NCBI RefSeq assembly: GCF_002287505.1
Contig: NZ_CP019688.1
Span: forward strand, 1,042,674-1,106,673
Origin: Corynebacterium glaucum
Lineage (GTDB): Bacteria > Actinomycetota > Actinomycetes > Mycobacteriales > Mycobacteriaceae
DNA: 64,000 nt
Direction: 5' to 3'
This document shows, piece by piece, positions 32,021-42,426 of the stretch. The notes below the pieces were generated by a model. The model searched no databases and was not told the origin of the DNA. It worked only from the letters and a program-made list of their open reading frames with translations. Made by a program: the position numbers and the translations under genes. Position 1 is the first letter of the stretch. Every line of letters begins with the position of its first letter.

Positions 32021-32479
32021 ATGGAGATCCTCGGCTACATCGTGGCGTTGATCTTCGTGTTTGCTGCGATCGCCGTCGCTTGGCGATTCATGATGTTCCG
32101 AAATTCGGGTGCCCAGGGGCTGATCAGGTCTTTGCCTGCCGACGGGGTTCACGGCTGGCGCCACGGCGTCGTGCGCTACGTGGGTGAGGAAGCACGGTTC
32201 TACAAGCTGCGGTCTTTGTCGTTCAACTACGACATGTCGATTGACCGCCGCGACGTGACGTTCAATGGGGTGCGCGACCTCACCGATGACGAGCGCGACA
32301 TCATGCCCCAGGTAGAGAAAGTGCTTTCGTTGTCTGGGCCGATGGGGCAGTTCGAGTTCGCGGGCCAGCGCCACGCAGAGATGGCGCTGATTTCCTGGGT
32401 GGAGTCTGCGCCCGATTCGCGCGCACAGCGCGAGGATATGAATGCGCTCGCACAGCGGGCGAACCGCGGTCGTCGGTAG
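32021..32479 (+). CDS. DUF2550 family membrane-anchored protein, 152 aa
   Basis: One N-terminal membrane helix (ILGYIVALIFVFAAIAVAWRFMMF, first 25 residues) and a soluble domain with GVVRYVGEEARFYKLRSLS. This family follows atpC in actinobacteria (Rv1312 position). Function unknown. ATG 32021 gives the usual MEILGY start; GGAAAG lies about 10 nt upstream. Confidence 0.85.
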   Translation: MEILGYIVALIFVFAAIAVAWRFMMFRNSGAQGLIRSLPADGVHGWRHGVVRYVGEEARFYKLRSLSFNYDMSIDRRDVTFNGVRDLTDDERDIMPQVEKVLSLSGPMGQFEFAGQRHAEMALISWVESAPDSRAQREDMNALAQRANRGRR

Positions 32480-32490
32480 TGGACGTGAGC

Positions 32491-32501
32491 CGTCGATAAG
32501 C
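32491..32501 (+). repeat. Intergenic copy of CGTCGATAAGC
   Basis: One of 16 exact copies of the 11-mer in the window. It lies between the DUF2550 stop and the nucS promoter, free of coding constraint. The full list is in the findings. Confidence 0.85.
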
Positions 32502-32528
32502 AATTTCTAGCTCCTACTGACTCGCCGG

Positions 32529-32534
32529 TACGCT
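32529..32534 (+). promoter_or_regulatory. Leaderless -10 box of nucS
   Basis: TACGCT is followed by 7 nt and the ATG at 32542. Confidence 0.6.
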
Positions 32535-32541
32535 AGCACCC

Positions 32542-33234
32542 ATGCGTCTTGTCATCGCCCGTTGCTCCGTGGACTACGTCGGCCGCCTGGATGCCCACCT
32601 GCCGGAAGCGCTGCGCCTGATCATGGTGAAGGCGGACGGATCGGTGTCGATCCACGCCGACGACCGCGCGTACAAGCCGCTGAACTGGATGACGCCTCCA
32701 TGCACGTTGAAGGAAGAGCGCGTGGTGGACCTCGACGGCGAAGACACCGGCGAGCAACTGTGGATTGTGGAGAATCCGAAGGGAGAGCAGCTGCGCATTA
32801 CTATCGCCGAGGTGATCGCCGATACTTCCGTGGAGCTCGGTGAGGATCCGGGTTTGGTGAAAGACGGCGTGGAGGCGCACCTGCAAGAGCTGCTGGCAGA
32901 GCACATCACGACCCTTGGCTCGGGCTATACGCTGGTGCGCCGCGAGTACCCAACGGCGATTGGACCGGTGGACATTCTTGCGCGCGATCGCGATGGGGCG
33001 ACCGTGGCGGTGGAGGTGAAGCGCCGCGGCGGGATCGACGGGGTGGAACAGCTCACCCGCTACGTGGAGCTGCTGAACCGCGACGAGCTGCTGCGGCCGG
33101 TCACCGGCGTGTTTGCCGCGCAGGAGATCAAGCCGCAGGCGCGCACGCTTGCCGAAGACCGCGGTTTCCGCTGCGTGACCCTGGATTACGCGGAGCTGCG
33201 CGGCATCGAATCTGACGAGCTGCGGCTGTTCTAG
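32542..33234 (+). CDS. nucS: Mismatch endonuclease NucS/EndoMS, 230 aa
   Basis: Cuts both strands at mismatches and provides the MutS/MutL-independent mismatch repair of actinobacteria. The RecB-like nuclease core shows Asp144 ([10 protein letters not shown]), Glu158 and Lys160 ([10 protein letters not shown]). N-terminal [16 protein letters not shown] is the dimer/DNA-binding domain. The C-terminal ELRLF fits a sliding-clamp-binding tail. The length is standard. Confidence 0.95.
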   Translation: MRLVIARCSVDYVGRLDAHLPEALRLIMVKADGSVSIHADDRAYKPLNWMTPPCTLKEERVVDLDGEDTGEQLWIVENPKGEQLRITIAEVIADTSVELGEDPGLVKDGVEAHLQELLAEHITTLGSGYTLVRREYPTAIGPVDILARDRDGATVAVEVKRRGGIDGVEQLTRYVELLNRDELLRPVTGVFAAQEIKPQARTLAEDRGFRCVTLDYAELRGIESDELRLF

Positions 33235-33240
33235 CGCAGG

Positions 33241-33246
33241 TAGGGT
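33241..33246 (+). promoter_or_regulatory. Leaderless -10 box of the small zinc protein
   Basis: TAGGGT, 7 nt before ATG 33254. Confidence 0.5.
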
Positions 33247-33253
33247 AGGCGTC

Positions 33254-33541
33254 ATGCCGCGCAAGAACCGCAGGATGAACGTAAGCCCCAGCTACGTGCT
33301 GCCCAGAGACGGCTCGACGTTCATCGGCACCCAGGAGGTCGATGGGCCGAGCTGGACGCACGGGGAACCGTACTGCGTTCGCCAAATCGGCTCAGTGGCG
33401 GCGACGAAGTTCTATATTTGCCCCGGTTGCAACCAGAACATCCCACCCGGTGTCGCGCACGTGGTGGCGTGGCCGAAGGAGACCGGCCGCGGGGTGGATG
33501 ATCGGCGGCACTGGCACCGGCACTGCTGGGATCGTCGGTAG
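33254..33541 (+). CDS. Small putative zinc-binding protein, 95 aa
   Basis: A conserved actinobacterial neighbour of nucS with no known function. The likely metal ligands are Cys56 and Cys59 (YICPGCNQ), His69 and the HWHRHCW segment (His86-Cys91), spaced like an HNH-type or treble-clef zinc site. The VDDRRHWH core is typical of the family. It is sometimes annotated as an ATP/GTP-binding protein, but no P-loop is visible. Confidence 0.7.
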   Translation: MPRKNRRMNVSPSYVLPRDGSTFIGTQEVDGPSWTHGEPYCVRQIGSVAATKFYICPGCNQNIPPGVAHVVAWPKETGRGVDDRRHWHRHCWDRR

Positions 33542-33573
33542 CTGTCAGGCAGAGAGCCACTGCCCAAGGCGCG

Positions 33574-33579
33574 TAAGGT
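33574..33579 (+). promoter_or_regulatory. Leaderless -10 box for gene at 33587
   Basis: TAAGGT, 7 nt before ATG 33587. Confidence 0.5.
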
Positions 33580-33586
33580 GGGGCGC

Positions 33587-33898
33587 ATGATTGCAGCTTT
33601 CTCGGTCGCCCCAGCGGTGACGGATAACCCGAACGGGGAGATGTCTGAGGCGGTAGCGAGGGCGGTGCGCGTGGTGCGCGAGTCCGGGCTGCCGCACGAG
33701 ACCACCTCGATGTTCACCACGATCGAGGGGGAGTGGGACGAGGTGATGGACGTGATCAAACGCGCCACCGCCGCCGTCGAGGAAGTCTCGCCGCGGGTGT
33801 CGCTGGTGATCAAGGCGGACATCCGTCGCGGCTACACCGACATGCTGCACCAGAAAATGGATTCGCTGAACCAGCACTTCGAAGGGGAGGCCCACTAA
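33587..33898 (+). CDS. Thiamine-binding-like protein (DUF77/MTH1187 family), 103 aa
   Basis: Ferredoxin-like fold of the MTH1187/YkoF type, some members of which bind thiamine. Seen motifs: FSVAPAV at the start, MSEAVARAVRVVRESGLPHETTSMFTTIEGE in the middle, and VSLVIKADIRRG near residue 80. Starts leaderless at ATG 33587. Its stop overlaps the start of the next gene (TAATG). Function here is unknown. Confidence 0.75.
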   Translation: MIAAFSVAPAVTDNPNGEMSEAVARAVRVVRESGLPHETTSMFTTIEGEWDEVMDVIKRATAAVEEVSPRVSLVIKADIRRGYTDMLHQKMDSLNQHFEGEAH

Positions 33899-34785
33899 TG
33901 GCTGATTTCCAGGAACCGCAGTTCACCGGCGGCGCCGTCGACCTCGGTGCGCTCGCGCAGCAGGCGGAGGCGCGCAAGGAAATGGAAAGCTCGGCGTTCC
34001 AGCCGTTCATCACGGTCACTGAGCGCGACATCGAGGCGCAGGCGTTCCAGCGCTCGCTGCAGATCCCGGTGGTGCTGATGATCGGCACCAGCCGCTCCCC
34101 GGACTCAGAGTCGCTCAAGGCGACCCTCCGGGAGCTCGCGGCCGGTCAGCGCGGCTATCTTGTGGCCTACGTCGACGCCGACGCCACCCCCGAGGTCGCC
34201 CAGATGCTCGGCGTGCGCGCGCTGCCCACGGTGGTCGCACTTGCCGCCGGCCGCCCGGTCGCAGAGTTTGAGGGCAACCAGCCGCGCGAGCAGCTCATCC
34301 AGTGGGTCGACTCGCTGGTTAGCAACATCGGACCCCAGCTCCAGGGACTCAGCGAAGAACCGCAGGCAGGGGAGGAAGAACAAGAAGACCCTCGGCTCGC
34401 GGCAGCCACCGATGCGCTCAACGTCGGCTCGTTCGACGCAGCCATCGCGCTTTACGACGAAATCCTGGCCGACGACCCTACCAACAAGGAGATCGCCCAG
34501 GCCAAAGCAACGGTCGGAGTGCTGAAGCGGCTGGATCCGCAGAATCGGGAGACCGACCCGATCCAAGACGCCGAAACTGACCCGGAAAACCTGCAGAAGC
34601 AGCTCGATGCCGCCGACGCCGAGGTTGTCGCAGGCGTGCCGGAGCGCGCCTTCGAACGGCTGCTCGCGCTGGTGAAAACGCAGCCGGAGGCGAAGACTCG
34701 CCTCCTCGAGCTGTTTGGCCTCTTCGACGCAGCGGACCCGCGGGTCATCGAGGCTCGTACGAAGTTGGCGAGTGCGCTGTTCTAG
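33898..34785 (+). CDS. CnoX/YbbN-like thioredoxin-TPR protein, 295 aa
   Basis: Thioredoxin-like domain (residues about 35-145) followed by helical TPR-like repeats (about 160-295), the architecture of the CnoX/YbbN chaperedoxins that hand oxidised proteins to chaperones. The active-site CXXC is replaced by SRSPDS, so it cannot do disulfide exchange at that site. cis-Pro is kept in VRALPTVVAL. AGGGGAGG precedes the ATG. It is translationally coupled to the upstream gene. Confidence 0.8.
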   Translation: MADFQEPQFTGGAVDLGALAQQAEARKEMESSAFQPFITVTERDIEAQAFQRSLQIPVVLMIGTSRSPDSESLKATLRELAAGQRGYLVAYVDADATPEVAQMLGVRALPTVVALAAGRPVAEFEGNQPREQLIQWVDSLVSNIGPQLQGLSEEPQAGEEEQEDPRLAAATDALNVGSFDAAIALYDEILADDPTNKEIAQAKATVGVLKRLDPQNRETDPIQDAETDPENLQKQLDAADAEVVAGVPERAFERLLALVKTQPEAKTRLLELFGLFDAADPRVIEARTKLASALF

Positions 34786-34786
34786 G

Positions 34787-34797
34787 CGTCGATAAGC
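34787..34797 (+). repeat. Intergenic copy of CGTCGATAAGC between convergent genes
   Basis: It starts 1 bp after the CnoX-like stop codon and ends 9 bp before the glgB stop. The following GAAAAGCTC can pair with AAGC, giving a small hairpin. It fills most of the 21-bp gap. Confidence 0.85.
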
Positions 34798-34806
34798 GAA
34801 AAGCTC

Positions 34807-37011
<2,205 letters not shown>

Positions 37012-37070
37012 AGGGGGTCCTTCATGTTGGTAATTCTATTCATTGGTAGGTGGTTACCCACCGTAGCGGT

Positions 37071-39095
37071 TTACGGGCGGTAATCGTGGTCGGAGATTCG
37101 TCGATAAGCAAGAGCTTGTCGACGGCTCTTAGGCACCTGTGGGAGCCGGAACACGTGCGCGACATTGACCTGCGGCGCAAGGCGGACGTAGTTCTCAGTG
37201 CCCCACGTGTAGGTTTCGCCCGTGATCATGTCGTGAACCTCGAACGGCTCGCCAGGGTTGAGGCCCAGCTCGGTCACATCGAGGCGCAGCGTGCCTTCCT
37301 GGGTGAAGTAAGGATCGAGGTTCACCACCACGAGCACGGCGTTGCCGGTGACCGCGTCGACCTTTGAGTAGGCGATGACGTTGTCGTTGGCGATGTCGTG
37401 GAAGCGGATGTTGCGCAGCTGCTGTAGCGCCGGGTTGTCGCGGCGGATCTGGTTGAGCAGCGCGAGGTAGGGCTCGAGGGATTCGCCGCGCTTCAGTGCC
37501 GCGTCGAAGTCGCGCGGACGCAGCTGGTACTTCTCGCTGTCCAGGTACTCCTCCGAGCCGTCGGCTACCGGTTCGTGCTCGTAGAGCTCGTAGCCGGAGT
37601 ACACGCCCCATAGCGGGCTCATCGTTGCGGCCAGGGTGGCGCGCAGCGCGAACGTGGCAGGGCCGCCCTTCTGCAGGGACTCGTGGAGGATGTCGGGGGT
37701 GTTGACGAAGAGGTTGGGGCGGCTCACGTCTGCGACGTCGATGAGCAGCTGCGCGAAGTCGGTGAGCTCCGCTTTCGTCGTCTTCCAGGTGAAGTGGGTG
37801 TAGGACTGGCTGAATCCTGCCTTGGACAGGCCGTACATGCGCGGAGGACGGGTGAATGCCTCGGCCAGAAAGATCACGTCCGGGTCCGTCTCATGAACCT
37901 TGGAGATGAGCCAGTGCCAGAAATTCACTGGCTTGGTGTGCGGGTTGTCAACGCGGAAGGTGGTGATGCCCAAATCCACCCAGTACATGACCACGCGGTA
38001 GATCTCGTCGTAAATCGTCTCCGGGGCGTTGTCGAAGTTGATCGGGTAGATGTCCTGGTACTTCTTCGGCGGGTTCTCGGCGTAGGCGATGGTGCCGTCC
38101 GCGAGCACGGTAAAGAACTCCGGGTGCGCTTTCGCCCACGGGTGGTCGGGCGCGGCCTGCAGCGCGAGGTCGAGCGCGATCTCCAGACCCAGGTCAGTCG
38201 CGTGGTCGAGCATTTCGAGGAACTCTGCTTCGCCACCAAGTTCGGGGTGGAACGCGTCGTGGCCGCCGTCCTTGGAACCGATCGCCCAGGGCGAGCCCAC
38301 GTCGTGCTCCTCCGGGGTCAGCGTGTTGTTGCGGCCTTTGCGGTTGATCTCACCGATCGGGTGGATCGGCGGGAAGTACACGGTGTCAAAGCCCATCGCG
38401 GCGACGCGATCGAGCGCCGCCGCGGTGGTGGCCCAGGTGCCGTGGACGGGGTTGCCGGCCTCGTCCACGCCGCCGGTGGATCGGGGAAAGAGTTCGTACC
38501 AGGAGTTGACCAGAGCTTCGCGGCGCTCCACCAGGATGTCGCAGATCGGGCCGTGGGAGATCAGCTCGCGCAACGGGAAGGCTTCGAGCGCTTCAAGCAC
38601 CTCATCGGACAGGCCGGCTTCGACTCGGGTGCGCAGGTCCAAGGTGCCGTCGGCAAGCACCTTGCGTGCGTGCTCGAGTACCTCCCGCTCGGTGCGGGCT
38701 GCCTGCTCTGCCGCTTTGTCGAACAGGAGGATGCCGTGAGCGAGGTCATTGGCCATTTCTGCCTCGGTCTGGCCGGCGAGGAGCTTCTTGGACACCGCGT
38801 TGCGCCAGGTGGCCATGACGTCGCTCCACGCGTCGACGCGGAAGCGCCACAGCCCCTGCTCATCCGGCACGAAAATGGCGTGAACGTAGTCGGGGCGGTA
38901 AACCTCCTGCTCCATGGGTACGGAGTACTGCTCGCCGCTCGGTGCGGTGAGCTGGAGCGTAGCGCCGACGGCATCGTGCCCTTCGCGCCACACCAGCGCG
39001 GAAACCGGAACGACTTCCCCCACAACCGCCTTCGCGGGCAGCGTGCGACCTGAAACCTGGGGGCGGACATCATCAATACCGAAGCGGGCGACCAT
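37071..39095 (-). CDS. glgE: Maltose-1-phosphate maltosyltransferase GlgE, 674 aa
   Basis: Extends alpha-1,4-glucans from maltose-1-phosphate. GH13_3 barrel: GINRKGRNN-type loop (GEINRKGRNNTLTPEEHDVGSPWAIG, split), catalytic Asp in TFRVDNPHTKP, Glu in FLAEAFTRPP. AAGGATAA lies just upstream of ATG 39095. The protein should end near HVFRLP; here about 22 more residues follow (QVPKSRRQALAYRRISDHDYRP, split by the motif), and a copy of CGTCGATAAGC (37099-37109) lies inside that tail. Confidence 0.95.
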   Translation of the reverse strand: MVARFGIDDVRPQVSGRTLPAKAVVGEVVPVSALVWREGHDAVGATLQLTAPSGEQYSVPMEQEVYRPDYVHAIFVPDEQGLWRFRVDAWSDVMATWRNAVSKKLLAGQTEAEMANDLAHGILLFDKAAEQAARTEREVLEHARKVLADGTLDLRTRVEAGLSDEVLEALEAFPLRELISHGPICDILVERREALVNSWYELFPRSTGGVDEAGNPVHGTWATTAAALDRVAAMGFDTVYFPPIHPIGEINRKGRNNTLTPEEHDVGSPWAIGSKDGGHDAFHPELGGEAEFLEMLDHATDLGLEIALDLALQAAPDHPWAKAHPEFFTVLADGTIAYAENPPKKYQDIYPINFDNAPETIYDEIYRVVMYWVDLGITTFRVDNPHTKPVNFWHWLISKVHETDPDVIFLAEAFTRPPRMYGLSKAGFSQSYTHFTWKTTKAELTDFAQLLIDVADVSRPNLFVNTPDILHESLQKGGPATFALRATLAATMSPLWGVYSGYELYEHEPVADGSEEYLDSEKYQLRPRDFDAALKRGESLEPYLALLNQIRRDNPALQQLRNIRFHDIANDNVIAYSKVDAVTGNAVLVVVNLDPYFTQEGTLRLDVTELGLNPGEPFEVHDMITGETYTWGTENYVRLAPQVNVAHVFRLPQVPKSRRQALAYRRISDHDYRP

Positions 39096-39240
39096 GGCGT
39101 TATCCTTCGTACTTGCTTATTGCTTGCGTTTTCCGCGCGTGCACGTTCAGGCCAAGCGTAGCGAAGCAGCAGGGTTTTGACCGGTTAACTCCCGCGCCAC
39201 TTTCCACACAACCGCGCCCAAATAGGCCAAAATAGGACAG
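39096..39240. promoter_or_regulatory. Divergent glgE / ABC ATPase promoter region
   Basis: 145 bp with no gene. On + there are two close TAGG boxes (ATAGGCCAAAATAGGAC) just before the GTG at 39241, suggesting a short or absent leader. No clear operator is seen. Confidence 0.35.
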
Positions 39241-40101
39241 GTGAGTACGGAAACGACGCAAACAGCTCAGACGCAACCCACCACGGATGAGGATCTGCTC
39301 ATCGACTTCCAGAACGTCTCCTTCGTCCGCGGAGGAAAGACGCTCGTGGGACCGGTGGATTGGCAGGTCGAGCTGGATGAGCGCTGGGTGGTCGTCGGCC
39401 CGAACGGCGCAGGCAAAACCACGCTGATCCGAATGGCATCGGCGCAGGAGTTTCCGTCCTCGGGCGTGGCCTTTGTGCTCGGGGAGCAGCTGGGCAAGAC
39501 CGACATGCGCGATCTGCGTGCGGCGATCGGCATCACCTCGTCCGCCATCGCCCAGCGTGTTCCTGACGACGAGAAGGTCGGCGACTTAGTGGTCTCCGCC
39601 GGCTACGCGATCATGGGCCGCTGGCGCGAAGAGTACGAAGGCATGGACTACGAACAGGCGCTTGAGGTGCTCGAGCAGGTCGGTGCGATGCACCTGATCG
39701 ACCGGACGTGGGGGACGCTTTCGGACGGCGAGCGTAAGCGCGTCCTGGTCGCGCGCGCAGTGATGACCAACCCGGAGCTTCTGATCCTGGACGAGCCGGC
39801 GGCCGGCATGGACTTGGGCGGGCGCGAAGATCTCATCGGCTACCTCGGCGATCTCGCGCTCGACCCGGACGCCCCGGCGATTGTGATGATCACCCACCAC
39901 CTCGAGGAAATCCCTTTCGGTTTCACACACGCCATGCTTCTCGACGAAGGGTCGGTGGTCGCCCAAGGCTTAATCGAGGACGTTCTCACCTCCGAGAATG
40001 TCTCGAAGGCGTACCACCAGCCGATCGAGGTGACGTACGACGATGGCCGCTACTTCGCGCGCCGGGCACGCAAAGGCCGCGGGGGCGCGCACCGCGCTTA
40101 A
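39241..40101 (+). CDS. ABC transporter ATP-binding protein, 286 aa
   Basis: Stand-alone ABC ATPase. Walker A GPNGAGKTT, signature LSDGERKRVLVARA, Walker B LLILDEPAAGMD and the switch His in VMITHHLEE are all present. No permease gene is near. The sequence resembles ModF/YchF-unrelated single-subunit ATPases that sit next to glgE in corynebacteria; the transported substrate, if any, is unknown. Starts with GTG. Confidence 0.8.
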   Translation: MSTETTQTAQTQPTTDEDLLIDFQNVSFVRGGKTLVGPVDWQVELDERWVVVGPNGAGKTTLIRMASAQEFPSSGVAFVLGEQLGKTDMRDLRAAIGITSSAIAQRVPDDEKVGDLVVSAGYAIMGRWREEYEGMDYEQALEVLEQVGAMHLIDRTWGTLSDGERKRVLVARAVMTNPELLILDEPAAGMDLGGREDLIGYLGDLALDPDAPAIVMITHHLEEIPFGFTHAMLLDEGSVVAQGLIEDVLTSENVSKAYHQPIEVTYDDGRYFARRARKGRGGAHRA

Positions 40102-40207
40102 ACGCTGCGCGTCGCCGCACACGGCACCCAGGCTCGGCTGAGCCGGTATGAGTAGTGGTGGCACCACAAATGGAGCCGCGGATGAATGCGTAGGGAGGTG
40201 ATGGTCG

Positions 40208-41086
40208 ATGGAAAGGGCGGAAAAGCGCCGAACCGGTGCCGTGTCCACGGACGCCGGTGACACCATCGACGTCACCGAAACCAGCGGCTTCGGCGGCGCG
40301 CGACTATCCGCCACGGTGATCCTCATGCGCGATCGCACCGAAGGCTTCGAAGTCTGGGTCCAAGAGCGCGTGCTCAGCATGCCGAACTACCCAGGCATCA
40401 CCGTCTTTCCCGGCGGCGGTGTGGACACGCGCGACTTCCCCGGGCGCTCCTGGGACGACGGCGAGCTATGGACCGGGCGCTCCGCCATCTCGCTCGCCCG
40501 CCAGCTCGGCTTGACCAAGTACAAGGCGCACGCGGTGATGTTCGCCGCGGTGCGCGAGCTCTTCGAAGAAACCGGCATTTTCCTCGCCGTCGACCACTAC
40601 GGCAACCTGCTCGAGGACGCGAGCATCTTCCACGAGCACCGCAACGCGCTGGAAGAGCACACCATCTCCCTCACCGACGTGCTCCAACACAACGACCTGC
40701 GGGTCAACGGCGACCTGCTCACTCCGTACGCGCGCTGGATCGGCAAGTCCGAACGCGGCAACTGGTTCGACACCTTCTCATTCCTCGCCGTGAACCCAGA
40801 GGGCCAGGAGCCCGACGGCAACACAGGCGAGGCCGACGACGCCAACTGGTTCCCGCCGCAATTGCTTGTCGACGGCTGGCGCGCCGGCCTCGTCCGCTTT
40901 GCCCCCTCCACCTGGATGCACCTGCTCGACCTTGCCAAGTTCGAAAGCGTCGCAGAGGTCCTCGCGGCGAAGCAGAACGCCACCATCACCCCGATCGTGG
41001 ATGAGCAGCACGTAGACCACGAGGGCATGAAGGAGTTTCTCCACCGCGCACCGAAAGATCGGATCGGGCGGCGCATTGAGTTTTAG
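40208..41086 (+). CDS. Nudix hydrolase, 292 aa
   Basis: Nudix fold. The box is split by an insert: GGGVDTRDFPG ... AAVRELFEETGIFLA, with REL-EE-G metal ligands intact. Such longer proteins are often NUDT19/RppH-like CoA or nucleotide pyrophosphatases; substrate cannot be told. AGGGAGGTGAT precedes ATG 40208. The next gene starts 11 bp inside its 3' end. Confidence 0.78.
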   Translation: MERAEKRRTGAVSTDAGDTIDVTETSGFGGARLSATVILMRDRTEGFEVWVQERVLSMPNYPGITVFPGGGVDTRDFPGRSWDDGELWTGRSAISLARQLGLTKYKAHAVMFAAVRELFEETGIFLAVDHYGNLLEDASIFHEHRNALEEHTISLTDVLQHNDLRVNGDLLTPYARWIGKSERGNWFDTFSFLAVNPEGQEPDGNTGEADDANWFPPQLLVDGWRAGLVRFAPSTWMHLLDLAKFESVAEVLAAKQNATITPIVDEQHVDHEGMKEFLHRAPKDRIGRRIEF

Positions 41087-42260
41087 CCTTGAAGAGGTCG
41101 CGTTCCTCGCGGCCAACGCGCAGCGCATCGAGACCATCGCGCCTGAAATCGCGCTGACGAAGCAGTCCGTCTTCGCCGACCGTGCCGTGCTCGACCGCGA
41201 ATTCGGCGACTACGCGCGCGCGGTGAGTGTGCTCATTTACGCCCAGCGCGCGGCCGTCGGCAAGCTCCCTGCTCACTGGTTGACTGATTACGATGCGGCG
41301 CAGCAGGCCACCCCGCGTGCTGTGGCCGATGTGCGTGCCGGGCACGTGCGCGAGGCGGGTGCGACGCTGGTCCACGATGTGACCTGTTCCGTTGGCTCCG
41401 AGGCCCCCGCGTTCGCCGACGCCGGCCTCGCCTGGCTGGGCTCCGACCTCGACCGCTCCCGCATTGCTATGGCCCGCCACAACCTCGGAGACTTAGCGTG
41501 GCTCGCCGTGGCGGACGCGCTTGCGCCCGCGAGCCGCGCCGATGTGGTGGTCGCCGACCCTGCCCGGCGCGCGGACGGCAAGCGCATCACCGACCCCGCC
41601 AAGCTGATCCCGCCGCTGCCTGACCTCCTCGGCGCGCACGCCGGGCGCGAGCTGGCCGTGAAATGCGCGCCGGGCATCGACTACTCCGAGTGGGACGGCC
41701 TGGTCAGCGTCGTCTCCGTCGACGGCGGCGTCAAGGAAGCCTGCCTGTACACCCCAGGCTTCGGCCGCGGGCGCGAGGCGGTCGTGCTCAAGGAAGGCTT
41801 CGAAGAACGATGCTTATCGACGGCCCCTTCAACCGCCCCAGTCGAACCACCAGGCGCCTTCATCATCGAGCCGGATGGAGCCGTGATCCGCGCCGGGCTG
41901 GTTTCGCACTGGGCGACGCGGCACGGGCTGTGGATGCTGGATGAGCACATCGCGTTCTTGTCCGGCGACACCATCCCGTCCGGCTACTCGGGCTTTCCGT
42001 TCATCGAGGCAGTGCCGCTGAAAAAGCTGCGCACCGCGCTCGCCGCGCATGGGGCCTCGAGCGTGGAGATCCTCGTGCGCGGCGTCGACGTGGACCCCGA
42101 CCAGCTCCGCGCGAAGCTCAAACTCAAGGGCGGTAAAGGCGGCAAGGCCGGCAAGGGCGGCGCGAAACTCAGCGGCGGCGCGGCACCGATGGCGGTGGTC
42201 ATCGCGCGCATCGGCGACTCTGCGGTCGCCCACATCTGCGGCCCCCGCGTCCATGCTTAA
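41076..42260 (+). CDS. THUMP-like domain SAM methyltransferase, 394 aa
   Basis: Class I methyltransferase-like protein: the SAM region is LVHDVTCSVGSEAPAFADAGLAWLGSDLD (split over residues about 98-125) and the acceptor-type motif is VVVADPARR. The C-terminal THUMP-like part carries a Gly/Lys-rich loop (KGGKGGKAGKGGAK). RNA is a probable substrate, by family. TTG 41076 overlaps the Nudix stop. A copy of the 11-mer (41812-41822, minus orientation) is read as CLSTA. Confidence 0.75.
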   Translation: MSFSLEEVAFLAANAQRIETIAPEIALTKQSVFADRAVLDREFGDYARAVSVLIYAQRAAVGKLPAHWLTDYDAAQQATPRAVADVRAGHVREAGATLVHDVTCSVGSEAPAFADAGLAWLGSDLDRSRIAMARHNLGDLAWLAVADALAPASRADVVVADPARRADGKRITDPAKLIPPLPDLLGAHAGRELAVKCAPGIDYSEWDGLVSVVSVDGGVKEACLYTPGFGRGREAVVLKEGFEERCLSTAPSTAPVEPPGAFIIEPDGAVIRAGLVSHWATRHGLWMLDEHIAFLSGDTIPSGYSGFPFIEAVPLKKLRTALAAHGASSVEILVRGVDVDPDQLRAKLKLKGGKGGKAGKGGAKLSGGAAPMAVVIARIGDSAVAHICGPRVHA

Positions 42261-42272
42261 CCCCAACTTTTC

Positions 42273-42352
42273 AGCACCAAGTTGGTGTTCTTGGCGGAGT
42301 TAAACACCAACTTGGTGCTCAAGAGTTGGTGCTAAAGAGTTGGTGCTCAAGC
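42273..42352 (+). repeat. Cruciform plus 14-bp tandem repeats before the cysteine desulfurase
   Basis: AGCACCAAGTTGGTGTT (42273-42289) and its exact reverse complement (42303-42319) flank a 13-nt spacer; each arm is itself nearly palindromic (CACCAA-N-TTGGTG). From 42311 a 14-bp unit of the form NTTGGTGCTCAAGN is repeated three times (42311-42324, 42325-42338, 42339-42352) and then decays. It may terminate the upstream gene and/or bind a regulator. Confidence 0.75.
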
Positions 42353-42412
42353 GTTGGGGTTGGACGCCGCCGGCCACTGACAGACGGATCTCGGGACGGA
42401 AGGTGCGAGGTC

Positions 42413-42418
42413 TAGGCT
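42413..42418 (+). promoter_or_regulatory. Leaderless -10 box of the cysteine desulfurase
   Basis: TAGGCT, 8 nt before ATG 42427. Confidence 0.55.
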
Positions 42419-42426
42419 GGGGTGCC

